This document shows positions 1 to 8,574 of a stretch of 64,000 nucleotides of DNA, one piece after another. Numbering within the stretch: position 1 is the first letter of the stretch; each line of letters starts with the position of its first letter. Source of the stretch: DATGMP01 sp035293565 (GTDB taxonomy: Bacteria > Pseudomonadota > Alphaproteobacteria > BOG-932 > Roseiterribacteraceae); the NCBI GenBank assembly GCA_035293565.1, contig DATGMP010000094.1, positions 10,868 through 74,867 on the forward strand, read 5' to 3'. The position numbers were made by a program, and so were the translations under genes. The notes beneath the pieces are model-generated. The model saw only the letters and a program-made list of their open reading frames with translations. It did no database searches and was not told the DNA's origin.

Positions 1-151
1 CTTTGGCGATGGAGTCCGGCGATGCGGGGACCGGGTTCTGAATCTTCGCCGCTTCCGGATCGCCCCCTTTCGGAGTCGATTGAGCAAACGCGACAGCCGC
101 AATGGCTACATTGATAAAAATTCCCGCAACGATACGCGTACCAAAGCTCAT
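1..151 (-). CDS. Probable periplasmic cytochrome c, N-terminal part only
   Basis: The gene runs off the left edge; only its first 50 codons are visible. They encode a signal peptide (basic start, hydrophobic core, cleavage near AFAQ) followed by NPVPASPDSIAKG, which resembles the segment just before the haem motif in small c-type cytochromes that accept electrons from PQQ dehydrogenases. The CxxCH motif itself lies outside the window, so the family call is an inference. A strong ribosome site (GGGAGGC) lies 7 bases before the ATG and overlaps the stop of the upstream PQQ dehydrogenase, so the two are almost certainly one operon. Confidence 0.5.
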   Translation of the reverse strand, partial: MSFGTRIVAGIFINVAIAAVAFAQSTPKGGDPEAAKIQNPVPASPDSIAK

Positions 152-165
152 TCTTGACTGCCTCC

Positions 166-2286
166 CTATTCGACGATCAGCTCTGCATAGACGAACGGGT
201 TGTCCTTATCGATGTAGGTGTAGGTCCCAGGCTTCGCGAAGGTAACGCTGGCGCTCTGGCCGGGCGCGATTTCGCCTGTGCTCCAGGAACCGTCCTGCGC
301 AGTCGCGTTGTGCGGGATCTTGCCGCTGTTGGTCCAGGTGACCTTGGTGCCGGGCGGCACCTTGGTGCGACTGGGACGGAACTGATACTCATCGAGCTCG
401 GTGGCGGCCTGCCCGCTGATACCCGTATCGGTGACCATGACGCCGATCATGACCTGATCGGACTTGGCGATGCGGCCGCGGAACTCGGTGCCAGCCACGA
501 CGACTTTCGCCGGATCGATGCCGGCCATGGTCGGATTGCCCGGGGTCACCGAAGCGACGGTTACCGCCGGAACCTTGCCGCCGAGCTTGAATGTCCAGAG
601 GGTGGCATTGGTCTCGACGATGGTCAGATATTGCTCTCCGTCGATCTCGTAGGTCGAAGGCGGGCCATCCTCGGAATAGCCGGTCTGGAATCGCCAGAGC
701 TCGTCGCCGGTTTTGGCATCATAGGCGAACAGGTTGCCGTCGCCTTCTCCATGGAAGATCAGCCCGCCGGCGGTGGCCATAATGCCGCTGCCGCCGGAGA
801 TCGGGTTGGGAAAGCGCTTCTGCCAGACGATCTTGTCGGTCTTGGCATCGAGCGCGGTCATTACGCCCCAGCGCTTCAGTCCCGGCACCGGACCGCCGCC
901 GCCGAGAAAATAAGGATTCTCGAACCGGCGGTGCCATCCGCCCGCGACGCTGCCCGGTATATAGAAATAGCCTGTCTGCGGGTCCCAGGCACCGGGCGCA
1001 ACCCGGACGGCCGAAGTTGGCATGATGACATTCGGCCGATCGAGATCGACCGGATCGAAATAGCAGGAGAGATCGAATCCGGCCGGCGCACCCATATCCT
1101 TGCCGATGCAGTTCGGCACGATCTGATCCGCGCCCACCGGATAGGGCTGAGTGGGTGATGTCTTGTTGTGAGCGCTTTGCTTGACCGATCTTTCCTCCAC
1201 CGGGATGATCGGCCTGCCGGTCTTGCGGTCGAGCAAGAACATGTAGCCGTCGTCGCGCATCACGGCGATGCCGTCGCGCGGCTTGCCGTCGACCGTCACG
1301 TCGTAGAACATGACCGGCATCGCGATGTCGAATTCCCAAAGATCGTGATGCACCGGCTGGAAATACCAGCGGAGCTTCCCGGTCTTGAGATCGAGCGCGA
1401 CCAGCGTGTCGCTGAACAGATTGTCGCCGCCGCGTCCCTCGCCCGCATAGTATGGCAGCGGATTCCCGGTGCCGAAATAGACGAGGCCGAGCTCGGGATC
1501 GACGGTCGGCGTCATCCAGACCCCCGCTCCGCCCTTCTCCCAGGAATTATTGTCTTGCGGCCAGCTGTCGTGCCCTGTCTCGCCGGGAGCGGGGATCGTG
1601 TCGAAGGTCCAGAGGCGCTTGCCGGTCTTGGCGTCGAAGCCCGCGACGCGACCGCGGATTCCGTAATCGCCATTTGCCATGCCGACGACCACGATACCGT
1701 TCGCATAGGTCGGTGAACCGGACACATATTTTCCGGTGACGGGCGAGCCGACATAGAAGTTGAGCTTTTCCAGCTCCGGACGAACCACGGCCGAGTCCGC
1801 GATCATTCCCTTCCAGATCAGCTTGCCGGTCTTCTCCTCGAGCGCAATGACGCCTGAATCCGACAGACCGACATAGACGAGCCCGTCGCCGACCGCGACG
1901 CCCTTATAGAGGTTGTTGGGCGCGGGGTTCGGCGCGTAGCTCCAGACCGTGTCGCCGGTCTTCGGATTCAGCGCATAGACATGGGCCCCCGCGGTGAGGA
2001 ACATCAGCCCGTCATGAACGACCGGCGTGGCGCGCGACCCCAGCTCGTCGAGCTTCTTCGTCCACGCAGCACCGAGGGTCTTGATCGTCTGCGTGTTGAT
2101 CTGATCGAGGCTCGAATAACGCGAGTTGCCCCAGTCGCCGCCGACCAGGGGCCATTCCTTCGCCGCCGGATGGCGATAATCCTCCTTGGGCTGCTCAGCC
2201 GCGGCCGCAGACAAAAGAGCGAGCGACGCGAGCAGTCCGCCAATCATCGCCGAACGCCCTCGCAAGCCACCAACAGCAAACCCCAT
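166..2286 (-). CDS. PQQ-dependent dehydrogenase with C-terminal cupredoxin-like domain
   Basis: 706-residue periplasmic quinoprotein, likely oxidising an alcohol or sugar and passing electrons to the cytochrome c encoded next. The chosen ATG follows GGGGAGGACC and starts a clear signal peptide (cleavage near SAAAA-EQ); an upstream ATG at 2337 has no ribosome site. The beta-propeller (about residues 40-560) has the family features DW.NSRYS, RATPV, GTGNP (metal-binding Asn) and HHDLWEFD, which matches the HHDLWDxD motif of quinoproteins except for Glu at one Asp. The last 95 residues form a cupredoxin fold (PPGTKVTWTN, IPHNAT). The first copper His is present, but the loop that should carry Cys and the second His reads YIDKDNPF, so a type 1 copper site looks lost. 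The substrate is not known. Confidence 0.88.
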   Translation of the reverse strand: MGFAVGGLRGRSAMIGGLLASLALLSAAAAEQPKEDYRHPAAKEWPLVGGDWGNSRYSSLDQINTQTIKTLGAAWTKKLDELGSRATPVVHDGLMFLTAGAHVYALNPKTGDTVWSYAPNPAPNNLYKGVAVGDGLVYVGLSDSGVIALEEKTGKLIWKGMIADSAVVRPELEKLNFYVGSPVTGKYVSGSPTYANGIVVVGMANGDYGIRGRVAGFDAKTGKRLWTFDTIPAPGETGHDSWPQDNNSWEKGGAGVWMTPTVDPELGLVYFGTGNPLPYYAGEGRGGDNLFSDTLVALDLKTGKLRWYFQPVHHDLWEFDIAMPVMFYDVTVDGKPRDGIAVMRDDGYMFLLDRKTGRPIIPVEERSVKQSAHNKTSPTQPYPVGADQIVPNCIGKDMGAPAGFDLSCYFDPVDLDRPNVIMPTSAVRVAPGAWDPQTGYFYIPGSVAGGWHRRFENPYFLGGGGPVPGLKRWGVMTALDAKTDKIVWQKRFPNPISGGSGIMATAGGLIFHGEGDGNLFAYDAKTGDELWRFQTGYSEDGPPSTYEIDGEQYLTIVETNATLWTFKLGGKVPAVTVASVTPGNPTMAGIDPAKVVVAGTEFRGRIAKSDQVMIGVMVTDTGISGQAATELDEYQFRPSRTKVPPGTKVTWTNSGKIPHNATAQDGSWSTGEIAPGQSASVTFAKPGTYTYIDKDNPFVYAELIVE

Positions 2287-2343
2287 TTCGGTCCTCCCCT
2301 TTGGGGCCTTTGCCAGGCACCCGTTCAGGGTAGACATTATTGT

Positions 2344-2466
2344 ATGGAATTCGGCTTGGAAACCTTATTCCACGGTTTAGCGGATGCCGGTATCGCCGCG
2401 ATCGACGAGAAGACCGGCCAGCCCACCTACGTCTGCAAGGATCACCCCTGGTGCTATGGCGGCTGA
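2344..2466 (+). pseudogene. Remnant of a second PQQ-dehydrogenase/cupredoxin gene
   Basis: A 40-codon stretch on the strand opposite the intact dehydrogenase. Codons from 2368 read a propeller-blade motif (GLADAGIAAIDEKTG) directly followed by a type 1 copper loop (TYVCKDHPW) and a stop. The first part aligns with GLSDSGVIALEEKTG of the neighbouring gene, also at DNA level (around 1820-1870). The second aligns with its YIDKDNPF loop but keeps Cys and His. This looks like a paralogue that lost the several hundred codons between these points. A real 40-residue protein is possible but less likely. Confidence 0.5.
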
Positions 2467-2541
2467 TTCCGTAGAGCAGCCCGACGAGAAAAGCGCGAGC
2501 GCCAAGGCCGCCAGCGAAACACTGCGCCGAATATCGGACAT
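2377..2541 (-). CDS. Possible small lipoprotein (doubtful)
   Basis: 54 codons starting MSDIRRSVS, with a hydrophobic stretch and a good lipobox (LFSSGC), the pattern of a lipid-anchored protein. The ribosome site is poor. The C-terminal half is exactly antisense to the PQQ/cupredoxin remnant, so at best this is the start of a lipoprotein gene cut by that rearrangement. No family is recognised. Confidence 0.22.
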   Translation of the reverse strand: MSDIRRSVSLAALALALFSSGCSTESAAIAPGVILADVGGLAGLLVDRGDTGIR

Positions 2542-2764
2542 CTCAGATGGGAGAAATAGGCGACGGACATACGTCTTTGAAGCCCGATTCATGCAGCGCG
2601 CGAGGCTTCCTTAACCACGAATCGCAAAAAACTGTTGGTAATAGGCGTTTTTTGTGCGGAATGATCCTGACAAAGCGGCGCGAATCGAATATGAGCGATG
2701 GATCACAGGCTCATTGCCCTCGGACCACGCAGACCGCTACCTCATCAGGACAGGGAGATCCTTT

Positions 2765-3064
2765 ATGAATACAGCCGAACTCGCCGATCAGATCGCCGAG
2801 CAACATGGACTGACCAAGAGCTCCGCAAAGCAGATTGTCGACGATACGCTTGCCGCGATCATCGACGCCGCATCATCGGGTGACGAAGTGTCCCTGAGCG
2901 GCTTCGGCAAATTCAAGGTTCAGAGCCGCGCGGCGCGCACCGGCCGCAATCCTGCGACGGGCGCGACGATCAAGATCGCCGCGTCGAAGAAGCTCTCCTT
3001 CACCGCGGCCAAGGCGGTCAAGGACGCGCTGAACTCGCCGAAGCGGAAGGCCAAGAAGAAGTAA
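2765..3064 (+). CDS. hup: DNA-binding protein HU
   Basis: 99 residues, the usual HU length. Begins MNTAELADQIAEQHGLTKS, has the GDEVSLSGFGKF core and the DNA-binding arm with RAARTGRNPATG, and ends in a lysine-rich tail (SPKRKAKKK). The ATG at 2765 follows GGGAGA; an in-frame ATG far upstream would add 37 residues foreign to the family. HU is a homodimeric nucleoid protein that bends DNA. The basic tail resembles that of several alphaproteobacterial HU proteins. Confidence 0.95.
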   Translation: MNTAELADQIAEQHGLTKSSAKQIVDDTLAAIIDAASSGDEVSLSGFGKFKVQSRAARTGRNPATGATIKIAASKKLSFTAAKAVKDALNSPKRKAKKK

Positions 3065-3084
3065 GCAATCTCGGAGCAGGGGGC

Positions 3085-3924
3085 GTGGCGCGGCCGCTCT
3101 TGGCGGTCGACGGCGATTCTTTTACGCATCGCGCTTATCACGCGGTCCCGAAAACGATCCGGCGAAAGGGTGGCAAAGGCGGCGGTGCAGTCGTCGGCTT
3201 TGCCAACTTTTTGCTGCGCCTCTACGAGACCGAGCAGCCCAGAGCCGTGCTCGTCGCTTGGGATACGCTCACTGCCCCAACCTATCGGCACCAGGCGTTG
3301 CCCGCCTATCAAAGCGGCCGCCACTTCGATGCCGAGCTGATCGATCAGCTCGAAGTGCTTCCGGAGTTCGTGGCGGCCTGCGGTTTCGCCTACGCGAAAG
3401 CCGACGGCTACGAGGCGGACGATTTTCTCGCCGCGGCGGCCACCGCAGAGGAAAAGAATGGCGGGACGGCTCTCGTCGCCACCGGTGACCGCGACGCCTT
3501 CCAGCTTGCTTCCCAAACCATCACGATCCTTCAGCCGGTTCGCGCCGGCGAAATGGCGCGTATCGGTCCGGCGGAAGTGAAGGCGCGATACGGAGTCGAG
3601 CCCTATCAGGTGCCCGATTTCATCGCGCTGAGAGGCGATCCTTCCGACAAGATTCCCGGGGCGAAGGGGATCGGCGAAAAGGGCGCCGCCATGCTCCTCA
3701 GGAAGCATGGAACGCTCGAAGGCGCACTGGCCGAGGGTCGATTCCCCACCCAGGCGGACGAGCTGCGCCTCTACCGGAAGATCGCGACCATGGATCGCGC
3801 CGCGCCGCTACCCGATCTCGCCGATCAGACACCGACCTGGGCCGAGGCTGCCGCGCTCGCGCGAGATTGGGAACTCAACCGCCTTGCCGACAGGCTGGCC
3901 GAGTTGGCGACGGCATCCGGTTAA
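3085..3924 (+). CDS. 5'-3' exonuclease / flap nuclease (PolA N-terminal-like)
   Basis: 279 residues, a stand-alone version of the 5'-nuclease domain of DNA polymerase I. Visible metal-binding acidic motifs are LLAVDGDSF near the N-terminus, ADGYEADDFLA and VATGDRDAFQL in the middle, and RGDPSDKIPGAKGIGEKGA (the helix-hairpin-helix) further on. The protein ends after the H3TH region, with no polymerase domain. GTG start preceded by a GGAGCAGGGGGC ribosome site; it lies 20 bases after hup, so the two may be co-transcribed. Its last 4 bases overlap the convergent Vgb-like gene. Likely role: removal of 5' flaps or RNA primers in repair. Confidence 0.9.
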   Translation: MARPLLAVDGDSFTHRAYHAVPKTIRRKGGKGGGAVVGFANFLLRLYETEQPRAVLVAWDTLTAPTYRHQALPAYQSGRHFDAELIDQLEVLPEFVAACGFAYAKADGYEADDFLAAAATAEEKNGGTALVATGDRDAFQLASQTITILQPVRAGEMARIGPAEVKARYGVEPYQVPDFIALRGDPSDKIPGAKGIGEKGAAMLLRKHGTLEGALAEGRFPTQADELRLYRKIATMDRAAPLPDLADQTPTWAEAAALARDWELNRLADRLAELATASG

Positions 3925-4931
3925 TCGGTCGCGTGCCGGGTATCGACGACGGCGACTTTGTTGACGCCGCTTTCCGCCAGATAAAGGCGGCCATCCGATG
4001 TTGCCACCATGTTACGCACGACGCCTCCGCCGCCGGGAATCTTTTCCTCCGCGAAGGATTGGGTCTTGGGGTCGAAACGAATGAGCATGTTCGGCTCGAC
4101 ACCCGTTTCGACATACCAGAGCGTCTGATCGGGCGCGATCGCAATGCCGTAGGGCGCCGCCTCCGCCTTCGCGGGCGAAGCCCATTCATCGGCCTTGCCC
4201 GTCTTAGGATCGAAGCGTCCGAGATAGCCGCGGGCATAGTCGGTGTAATAGAGCACATCGTCTCGTGTGATCGCGAGGCGCCGCGGACGCGCATTCTTCT
4301 CCGGCAGGGTATATTCCTTGATCGCCAGCGTCTCGGGATCGATGCTGCCGATTTTGTTCGTACCGAATTCGCAGAAAAACGGCACGCCACTGGAGCTGAT
4401 CACGATGCCGTAGGGCAATGCCCCCGCGGTCGGCACCATCTCCAGCTTGATGTCGCCGGTCTTGGGATCAAGCCTGCCCACCATGTTGCCGCCTTGCACG
4501 GTGAACCAATAGATCCCTTTCTGGTCGAAGATACCGGTATGCGGGTCCCGTGCCCGGGGATCAGGCATCTTATATTCGGTCACCCGGCCCGTCTTCGGAT
4601 CGAGCTCGCCGATATAGCCTGCCGAATTGGCGGTGAACCAGATATCGCCCTTCTTGTCCGCCACCAGGCCGTGTGGACCGGAATTGGGTGTCCTCAAGGC
4701 AAATTCCTTGATCTCTCCGGAGGTCGGATCGACCCGCCCGATCTTGTTCGCATGCTGGGCGGTATACCAAAGCGCGCCGTCGGCGCCGATCGCCGGGTCG
4801 TGCGGATGCGAGTCCGGTGTCGGCAGCGCAAATTCCTTGATCGCCGCTTTGAGCTCATTGGTGGCGCCGTGCGCCGCCGTCGCCAATAGGAGAGCACTTG
4901 CCGCCAGACCGACTGCGAATCCCCGCTTCAT
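3921..4931 (-). CDS. Virginiamycin B lyase-like beta-propeller protein, exported
   Basis: 336 residues with a signal peptide (LLLATAAHGA) and about seven repeats of the type GxLWYT..HANKIGRVDP.SGEI.EF, each one blade of a propeller related to streptogramin lyase Vgb. Most family members lie near quinoproteins and cytochromes and their true substrate is unknown; antibiotic inactivation should not be assumed. A good ribosome site (GGGGAGGCG) precedes the ATG. Its position close to the PQQ dehydrogenase fits a periplasmic oxidative module. Confidence 0.8.
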   Translation of the reverse strand: MKRGFAVGLAASALLLATAAHGATNELKAAIKEFALPTPDSHPHDPAIGADGALWYTAQHANKIGRVDPTSGEIKEFALRTPNSGPHGLVADKKGDIWFTANSAGYIGELDPKTGRVTEYKMPDPRARDPHTGIFDQKGIYWFTVQGGNMVGRLDPKTGDIKLEMVPTAGALPYGIVISSSGVPFFCEFGTNKIGSIDPETLAIKEYTLPEKNARPRRLAITRDDVLYYTDYARGYLGRFDPKTGKADEWASPAKAEAAPYGIAIAPDQTLWYVETGVEPNMLIRFDPKTQSFAEEKIPGGGGVVRNMVATSDGRLYLAESGVNKVAVVDTRHATD

Positions 4932-5050
4932 TTTGCGCCTCCCCTGTCACGATTAGCCGCCATCTCTCGAAAACGCCGGCCCCTTGCCGGAGTCAGCAAT
5001 CGATACAGATTTGTACTCGGCCAAGATCGGCCCTCCTTCGGAGATCCTGA

Positions 5051-5509
5051 ATGACGACACCGCCCGCTCCCGCCCCGCTCAAGCTGACCGATACGATGAA
5101 AGAGGCCGTCAACGGGGCGCTCGGCCGAGGCAAGCCCGTGGCGGTATCTTACGTCGATGAAAGCGGCCAGCCGCATCTCAGCTATCGCGGGACGGTTCAG
5201 GCCTACAGCGACACGCAGCTGGCGCTCTGGACCCGCGATCCCAAAAACGGAATGGCGAGCGCGATCGCTGCGAATCCCGCCATGGTTCTCCTCTACGGCG
5301 ATCTCAATCCCGAGAACCGCGTATTGCTGACCTTCCGCGGCCGCGGGCATATCGACAATGACGAAGCGGTGCGCCGGAAGGTCTTCGAGAGCTCTCATCC
5401 GGCCGAGCAAGAGCGCGATAAGGAGCGGAAGGGCGTCGCGATCATCATCGATCTCGACAGCGTCGAGGGCCTTGTTGACGGCGGCTTCGTGCGACAGCGG
5501 CGGACTTAG
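5051..5509 (+). CDS. Pyridoxamine 5'-phosphate oxidase-family flavoprotein
   Basis: 152 residues, the size of small split-barrel FMN proteins. The fold is suggested by KPVAVSYVDESGQPHLSYRGT, then LALWTRDPKNGMASAIAANP and VLLTFRGRGHI. The family binds FMN or F420 and reduces small substrates; the specific reaction cannot be told. It lacks the C-terminal RLH.R signature of true PdxH. ATG follows CGGAGATCC. Confidence 0.72.
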   Translation: MTTPPAPAPLKLTDTMKEAVNGALGRGKPVAVSYVDESGQPHLSYRGTVQAYSDTQLALWTRDPKNGMASAIAANPAMVLLYGDLNPENRVLLTFRGRGHIDNDEAVRRKVFESSHPAEQERDKERKGVAIIIDLDSVEGLVDGGFVRQRRT

Positions 5510-5514
5510 AGTCC

Positions 5515-5540
5515 GGAACGCACGGGCGCGCCCAGGGGTT
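5515..5540 (+). promoter_or_regulatory. Possible EcfG (general stress sigma) promoter
   Basis: GGAAC, then 17 bases, then GGTT, close to the alphaproteobacterial EcfG pattern GGAAC-N16-17-CGTT. It lies about 35 bases before a DUF6496 gene, a type often stress-induced. One mismatch in the -10 half. Confidence 0.3.
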
Positions 5541-5572
5541 TTGTTCCCAGGACTAAATCATGGGAGGCGAAC

Positions 5573-5833
5573 ATGGCCACCACCCAGCAGAAGCGCAAAA
5601 CCGGCAGGGTGATGCACGAATACAAGCATGGCGAACTCAAGAGCGGGTCCGGCAGGAAGGTGAAAAGCCGCAAACAGGCGATCGCGATCGCGATGTCCGA
5701 ATCCGGGCAATCGCGGCGCAAGAAAAGCAGCAGTTCGAGCAGCAAGAAGAAGAGCACCGGATCAAGCCGCACGAAGAGCAGCACATCCGCGCGCCGCAGG
5801 AGCAGCCGATCGACGAGCCGCAAAAAGAGCTGA
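5573..5833 (+). CDS. DUF6496 family small basic protein
   Basis: 86 residues. The N-terminal half carries the family signature (RKTGRVMHEYKHGELKSG followed by VKSRKQAIAIAMSESG). The C-terminal half is a low-complexity run of Ser, Lys and Arg. The very basic tail suggests nucleic acid binding, which is inference only; the function of the family is unknown. Start chosen after GGGAGGCG. Confidence 0.82.
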   Translation: MATTQQKRKTGRVMHEYKHGELKSGSGRKVKSRKQAIAIAMSESGQSRRKKSSSSSSKKKSTGSSRTKSSTSARRRSSRSTSRKKS

Positions 5834-5873
5834 TGGCCTGATCGGCTCGTCCGCGCGCCGGCACAGGCGCAAT

Positions 5874-6389
5874 GAAGCAGGGTCAATCCGCATCGGGTTG
5901 CCGCGCACGACGAAGGAAGCCGAAGCCGTGGCGCGCCGACATGATGCACGATTGAACGGCCGCGCCTGGCTCGAATGCGACGTCGAGCGGCCGATGTGGC
6001 ACGCGATAGAGATACGCCATGACAGCTTCCGTTCGGAAGCTTTCATCAACTTGCTTCGTGAATACGACACGGCGCTCGTCTGCGCCGACACGGTGTACTG
6101 GCCGCGCCTCATGGATCTAACGGCCGATTTCGTCTATTGCCGCCTGCACGGATCACAGGAGCTTTACGTTAGCGGTTATGACGACACGGCGCTCGATGAG
6201 TGGGCGCGCCGCGTGCGCGCTTGGGTTCAGGGTCGCGAGCCGAGAGACGCCGATCGTATAAACGGCCCAGCGAAGGCGACGGGACTTGGTCGGGATGTCT
6301 TCGTCTTCTTCGACAATGACGCCAAGGTGCGTGCGCCCGTCGATGCGGAAGCGCTGCAACGTCGCCTTGGCATCGGGCCTTCAGGGTGA
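5874..6389 (+). pseudogene. DUF72 (YecE-like) protein, N-terminal half deleted
   Basis: From LPRTTKEAEAVARRHD (5898) onward the frame matches the C-terminal part of DUF72 proteins: AIEIRHDSFR, YDTALVCADT, FVYCRLHGSQELY, GRDVFVFFDND. Full-length members have about 240-300 residues and begin with a barrel strand such as IRIGxxGW. Here only SIRIG directly precedes LPRTT, and no ATG or ribosome site is present, so roughly 110 residues seem deleted. A TTG start at 5898 would give a 163-residue protein lacking half the barrel. Confidence 0.65.
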
Positions 6390-6902
6390 AGCCCGATCCA
6401 ATCTCGCCTGTATCGACGCCAGCACGCGCGCCATGTTCTTGCCGACTCGCTCGAGCGCTTCAGTCCAGGAAAAGATCCCGAAACGATCGAACTCCGGCAC
6501 AAGGGAATTGCCGATTGCAAAAGTCGAGGCGCAGATCAGAATCGACGGGTCGGGCATTCGTTGCGGCATCCAGGCGAAGAGGGCGAGATCCTTACCCTTC
6601 ATGTAACCCTGCACGCCGAGGGTGATTAATTCGGTCGGTGACACGCTCAGTCCGGTTTCCTCCTTCAGCTCGCGGACTGCGGCTTGCGCGAAACTCTCGC
6701 CGGGCTCGACTAGGCCCTTGGGGATATCCCAACGCGGCGAGCGAGTCGCATGACCGAGCAGCACTGTCGGTCCGTCCGTCACGATCACGCCGCAGCTTGT
6801 CAGGAGCAAAGGGTCACCATCGCACGCATCGCTCCCAATATAGGCCGCGCGCCATCGAATACGAACAATACTGATCCGCGCCGAAAGCTTGACGTGGATC
6901 AA
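6381..6902 (-). CDS. NUDIX hydrolase
   Basis: 173 residues. The Nudix box is complete: GLVEPGE, seven residues, then REL.EETGL, which coordinates the metal for hydrolysis of nucleoside diphosphates linked to another moiety. The substrate is not identifiable. It reads towards the DUF72 remnant and overlaps its end by 9 bases. A shorter start near LLTSCGVIV is possible because the first 30 residues are not typical of the family. Confidence 0.85.
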   Translation of the reverse strand: MIHVKLSARISIVRIRWRAAYIGSDACDGDPLLLTSCGVIVTDGPTVLLGHATRSPRWDIPKGLVEPGESFAQAAVRELKEETGLSVSPTELITLGVQGYMKGKDLALFAWMPQRMPDPSILICASTFAIGNSLVPEFDRFGIFSWTEALERVGKNMARVLASIQARLDRASP

Positions 6903-6957
6903 CCCGGAGCCGGATTCGCTTAATTATATGAATCGGTAACGTCGAGAGCGTAATCCG

Positions 6958-8526
6958 ATGATGAAGACTGGCAGTGGCTATCTGGCGAACCTACGAACCG
7001 CATTTGTTGCGGCCATGCTCCTATTGCCGCTCGCTGCTGCACGAGCCGAAGCTGAAGATTGCGCGAATCCGTTAGCGCTGGCCGCAACCGCCATGCCGGA
7101 CCTCGATCTGACCGCCGAGGAAACCGCCGCCATCGGCCGCTTCTACGTCGCGCGCGACAATCGATGCGCCTGGAACCTGCAATCCGCAACGACGCTGAAG
7201 GCTGTCCTCGCGCGAGCATCGGAGCAAGGCCTCGATCCCGACCGGTATCATGCCGACGCCATTCGGGCCCGCGACACACAGGACGCCACGTCCCGGGACC
7301 TGACCGCCACGGCCATGGCGCTGCGCTATGCGTACGACATGACAATGGGCCGGATCGATCTGACCTCGGTCGACGATGACACCGCGATCCCGGTGCCGTC
7401 GATCGATCCGGCAGCAAGTCTCGCCGACGCCATGGAGCATGGAACCTTAGACAATTGGCTGGCTCGGCTCGAACCCTCCGATCCTGCTTATCGCAAGCTC
7501 GTCACCGCCCTCGCCTTCTACCGCGAAGTCGCTGGCCGCGGCGGCTGGGCGCCGATCGCGCCCGGACCGACACTCGATATCGGGCAATCGGATCCGCGCG
7601 TGAGCTCGCTGAAACGGCGGCTCAGTGCCGAAGGTTACCTTCCCGCAAGGATTTCTGGGCACCTCTTCGATCAGGCAACGAAAGCGGCGCTGCAATCCTT
7701 CCAGCGACGTCACGGGCTCGTCGCGGACGGCCGGCTCGGAGGACGCACGATTGCGGCGCTCAACGTGCCCTTGGATGAGCGGCTGAATCAGATCGAGGCC
7801 AATCTGGAGCGGCGGCGCATTCTCGATCGCGCACTTCCGACGTCCGGCGTGACCGTGAACGCCCCGGCCGCGACCGCGACGCTGACCGAGGATGGCCAAC
7901 CGATTCTCTCGATGCGCGCGATCGTGGGCGATTGGCAGCATCCGACCCCGATGTTGGTGAGCACGATCGATACGATAGTGATCAATCCACCCTGGATCAT
8001 TCCCCGTTCCATCATTCGGCACGAAATAGAACCGGCATTGCGCCGCGATCCGCAGTATTTGGAGCACAATCGGATGCGATGGATCGGCGATCAGCTCGTC
8101 CAGGCGCCGGGGCCCAGGAATTCTCTGGGCCAGATCAAGTTCGAACTGCCGAATCGGTTCTCGGTCTACATGCACGACACGTCGACCCGCGCGCTGTTCG
8201 CGCAAGACATGCGCGCCAGGAGCCATGGGTGCGTTCGCCTGGAGCGCCCGCTCGATCTGGCGCTCGAGCTGCTGAAGGCCGATACCAACTGGTCCCACGA
8301 CAAGCTGGTCTCGAAGATCGATGAAGGAAAGACCACGAGGGTACGTCTGCCGACCCCGGTGCCGGTCGCGTTCGTCTATTGGACGGTGTTCGTGGATGAC
8401 GATGGCGCGCTCGAATTTCGCGACGATCTCTACGGCCGCGACGCGCGACTCATGGACGCGCTGCGCGGCCGGCCCACCGCGCCGATCAAGTCCGCCCAAG
8501 CCGAAATCTGTTGCAATGCAGGATAG
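6958..8526 (+). CDS. L,D-transpeptidase, YcbB/LdtD type
   Basis: 522 residues, close to the usual size of LdtD-type enzymes. Order: signal peptide (LLPLAAARAEA), an N-terminal scaffold, a peptidoglycan-binding three-helix module (DPRVSSLKRRLSAEGY to FQRRHGLVADG), then the YkuD catalytic domain with the motif SHGCVRLE (Cys425 as nucleophile). It forms 3-3 meso-diaminopimelate cross-links in the periplasm. The M15-type peptidase that follows 48 bases later repeats the ycbB-ycbK pairing of enterobacteria, where the partner opens existing cross-links. Confidence 0.92.
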   Translation: MMKTGSGYLANLRTAFVAAMLLLPLAAARAEAEDCANPLALAATAMPDLDLTAEETAAIGRFYVARDNRCAWNLQSATTLKAVLARASEQGLDPDRYHADAIRARDTQDATSRDLTATAMALRYAYDMTMGRIDLTSVDDDTAIPVPSIDPAASLADAMEHGTLDNWLARLEPSDPAYRKLVTALAFYREVAGRGGWAPIAPGPTLDIGQSDPRVSSLKRRLSAEGYLPARISGHLFDQATKAALQSFQRRHGLVADGRLGGRTIAALNVPLDERLNQIEANLERRRILDRALPTSGVTVNAPAATATLTEDGQPILSMRAIVGDWQHPTPMLVSTIDTIVINPPWIIPRSIIRHEIEPALRRDPQYLEHNRMRWIGDQLVQAPGPRNSLGQIKFELPNRFSVYMHDTSTRALFAQDMRARSHGCVRLERPLDLALELLKADTNWSHDKLVSKIDEGKTTRVRLPTPVPVAFVYWTVFVDDDGALEFRDDLYGRDARLMDALRGRPTAPIKSAQAEICCNAG

Positions 8527-8574
8527 GCCTTTGCCATAACGCTCTCGGACCTATGATTCGAGGGATAGTCCGTT

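Noticed and set aside
2547..2768. Frames overlapping and upstream of hup, including a 37-codon extension
   Set aside because: The extension is foreign to HU proteins and the ribosome site favours the start at 2765.
3921..4931. Streptogramin (virginiamycin B) resistance gene
   Set aside because: It is exported and lies near a quinoprotein; the fold alone does not indicate antibiotic inactivation.
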